A model generated the notes under the pieces. It had not been told where the DNA came from. It searched no databases and worked only from the letters and a program-made list of their open reading frames with translations. 64,000 nucleotides of DNA. It comes from Agapetus fuscipes (taxonomy: Eukaryota; Arthropoda; Insecta; Trichoptera; Glossosomatidae). Shown one piece after another: positions 63,755 to 64,000 of this stretch. The stretch is from positions 3,716,201-3,780,200 of the forward strand of contig OX637359.1 of the NCBI GenBank assembly GCA_951799405.1, read 5' to 3'. Position 1 is the first letter of the stretch. Every line of letters starts with the position of its first letter. The translations under genes were made by a program, and so were the position numbers.

Positions 63755-63985
63755 AAAGACGGACCTGTAGTCTAGTGTTTGCTGCTACGGACTCGAAATC
63801 GGAAGGTTGTGAGGGCAATTCCCATCGAAGCACCAAAAAATCCCTTTGGCTGGTTGAAGAATTTATAGGTCTTACGAATGACCAATCACTAAAGGTCCAT
63901 CAAGCCTTACGCTTACAGCAATTGGCGTTTGTGAAAATAGCACATTCTATAGCGATGACCAAGCTCACTAATGGCTGGTTCGGAC
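63755..63985 (+). mobile_element. SINE-2, diverged
   Basis: GGACCTGTAGTCTAGTGTTT head, GTCTTACGAATGACCAATCA and AGCGATGACCAAGCTCACTA. It is cut near the right edge before any tail. Confidence 0.7.
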
Positions 63986-64000
63986 AAGGCGAGTAATTTA

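Noticed and set aside
1..64000. Prokaryotic features (operons, CRISPR, phage)
   Set aside because: The frames are short and broken, introns are present and repeats are eukaryotic. The tandem arrays lack the spacer pattern of CRISPR.

Overview
The window looks like part of an insect genome, most likely a moth or butterfly. It is AT-rich, has GT-AG introns and almost no intact open frames. It is packed with small tRNA-headed SINEs, 5'-truncated LINEs and MITEs, and its 5S rRNA-derived sequences look insect-like. The assignment to Lepidoptera is inference. No bacterial gene, CRISPR array, real tRNA gene or complete rRNA gene was found.

The only host gene I can support is on the minus strand. 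Six exons (25159-25232, 20795-20853, 13284-13443, 10087-10223, 3230-3431, 397-564) have AG/GT borders and intron phases that chain without a break (entry phase 1, then 0, 2, 0, 2, 0, exit 0). They give about 266 residues: an alpha/beta, possibly SEA-like segment, one complete Ig domain (exons 4-5) and the first half of a second (exons 5-6). The gene runs off the left edge, and its start is not seen. Introns are 2.6-7.4 kb and filled with transposons. Exon 5 is preceded by a decayed tandem array of its own 5' half, exon 4 has a partial copy beside it, and the splice acceptor of exon 6 abuts the tail of a SINE.

From about 25.3 to 64 kb I see mostly mobile elements, with three weak exon-like candidates (39.7, 52.2 and 63.0 kb). 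The families, named here for convenience, are as follows. LINE-A is an RTE-like LINE with a recurring 3' block of about 260 bp ending in GATTA-type repeats. LINE-B is Jockey/CR1-like and ends in poly(A). LINE-C is L2/Rex-like and ends in AT/ATT repeats. SINE-1 has a tRNA head starting GGTCGATAGCTCAG. SINE-2 has a tRNA head containing TAGTCCAGTGG and is sometimes preceded by a 5S rRNA head. SINE-3 is another tRNA-headed family. There are also two Penelope-like inverted structures with hammerhead-like motifs, several LTR-like blocks, and hAT, MULE, TA- and TTAA-flanked MITEs.

The most interesting system is the modular SINE set. The SINE-2 core carries a 5S rRNA head at three loci. It ends in the 3' tail of LINE-B at some loci, in the 3' tail of LINE-C at others, or runs into SINE-1 through a recurring junction at four loci. 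This suggests one RNA polymerase III-promoted core that has used several LINE machineries. Other notable structures are a perfect 101-bp inverted repeat around a hammerhead-like core (54723-54960), a 410-bp tandem array grown from a LINE tail (57.8-60.1 kb), a 24-copy 21-bp minisatellite that is open in several frames, and nested insertions whose empty sites exist elsewhere in the window.
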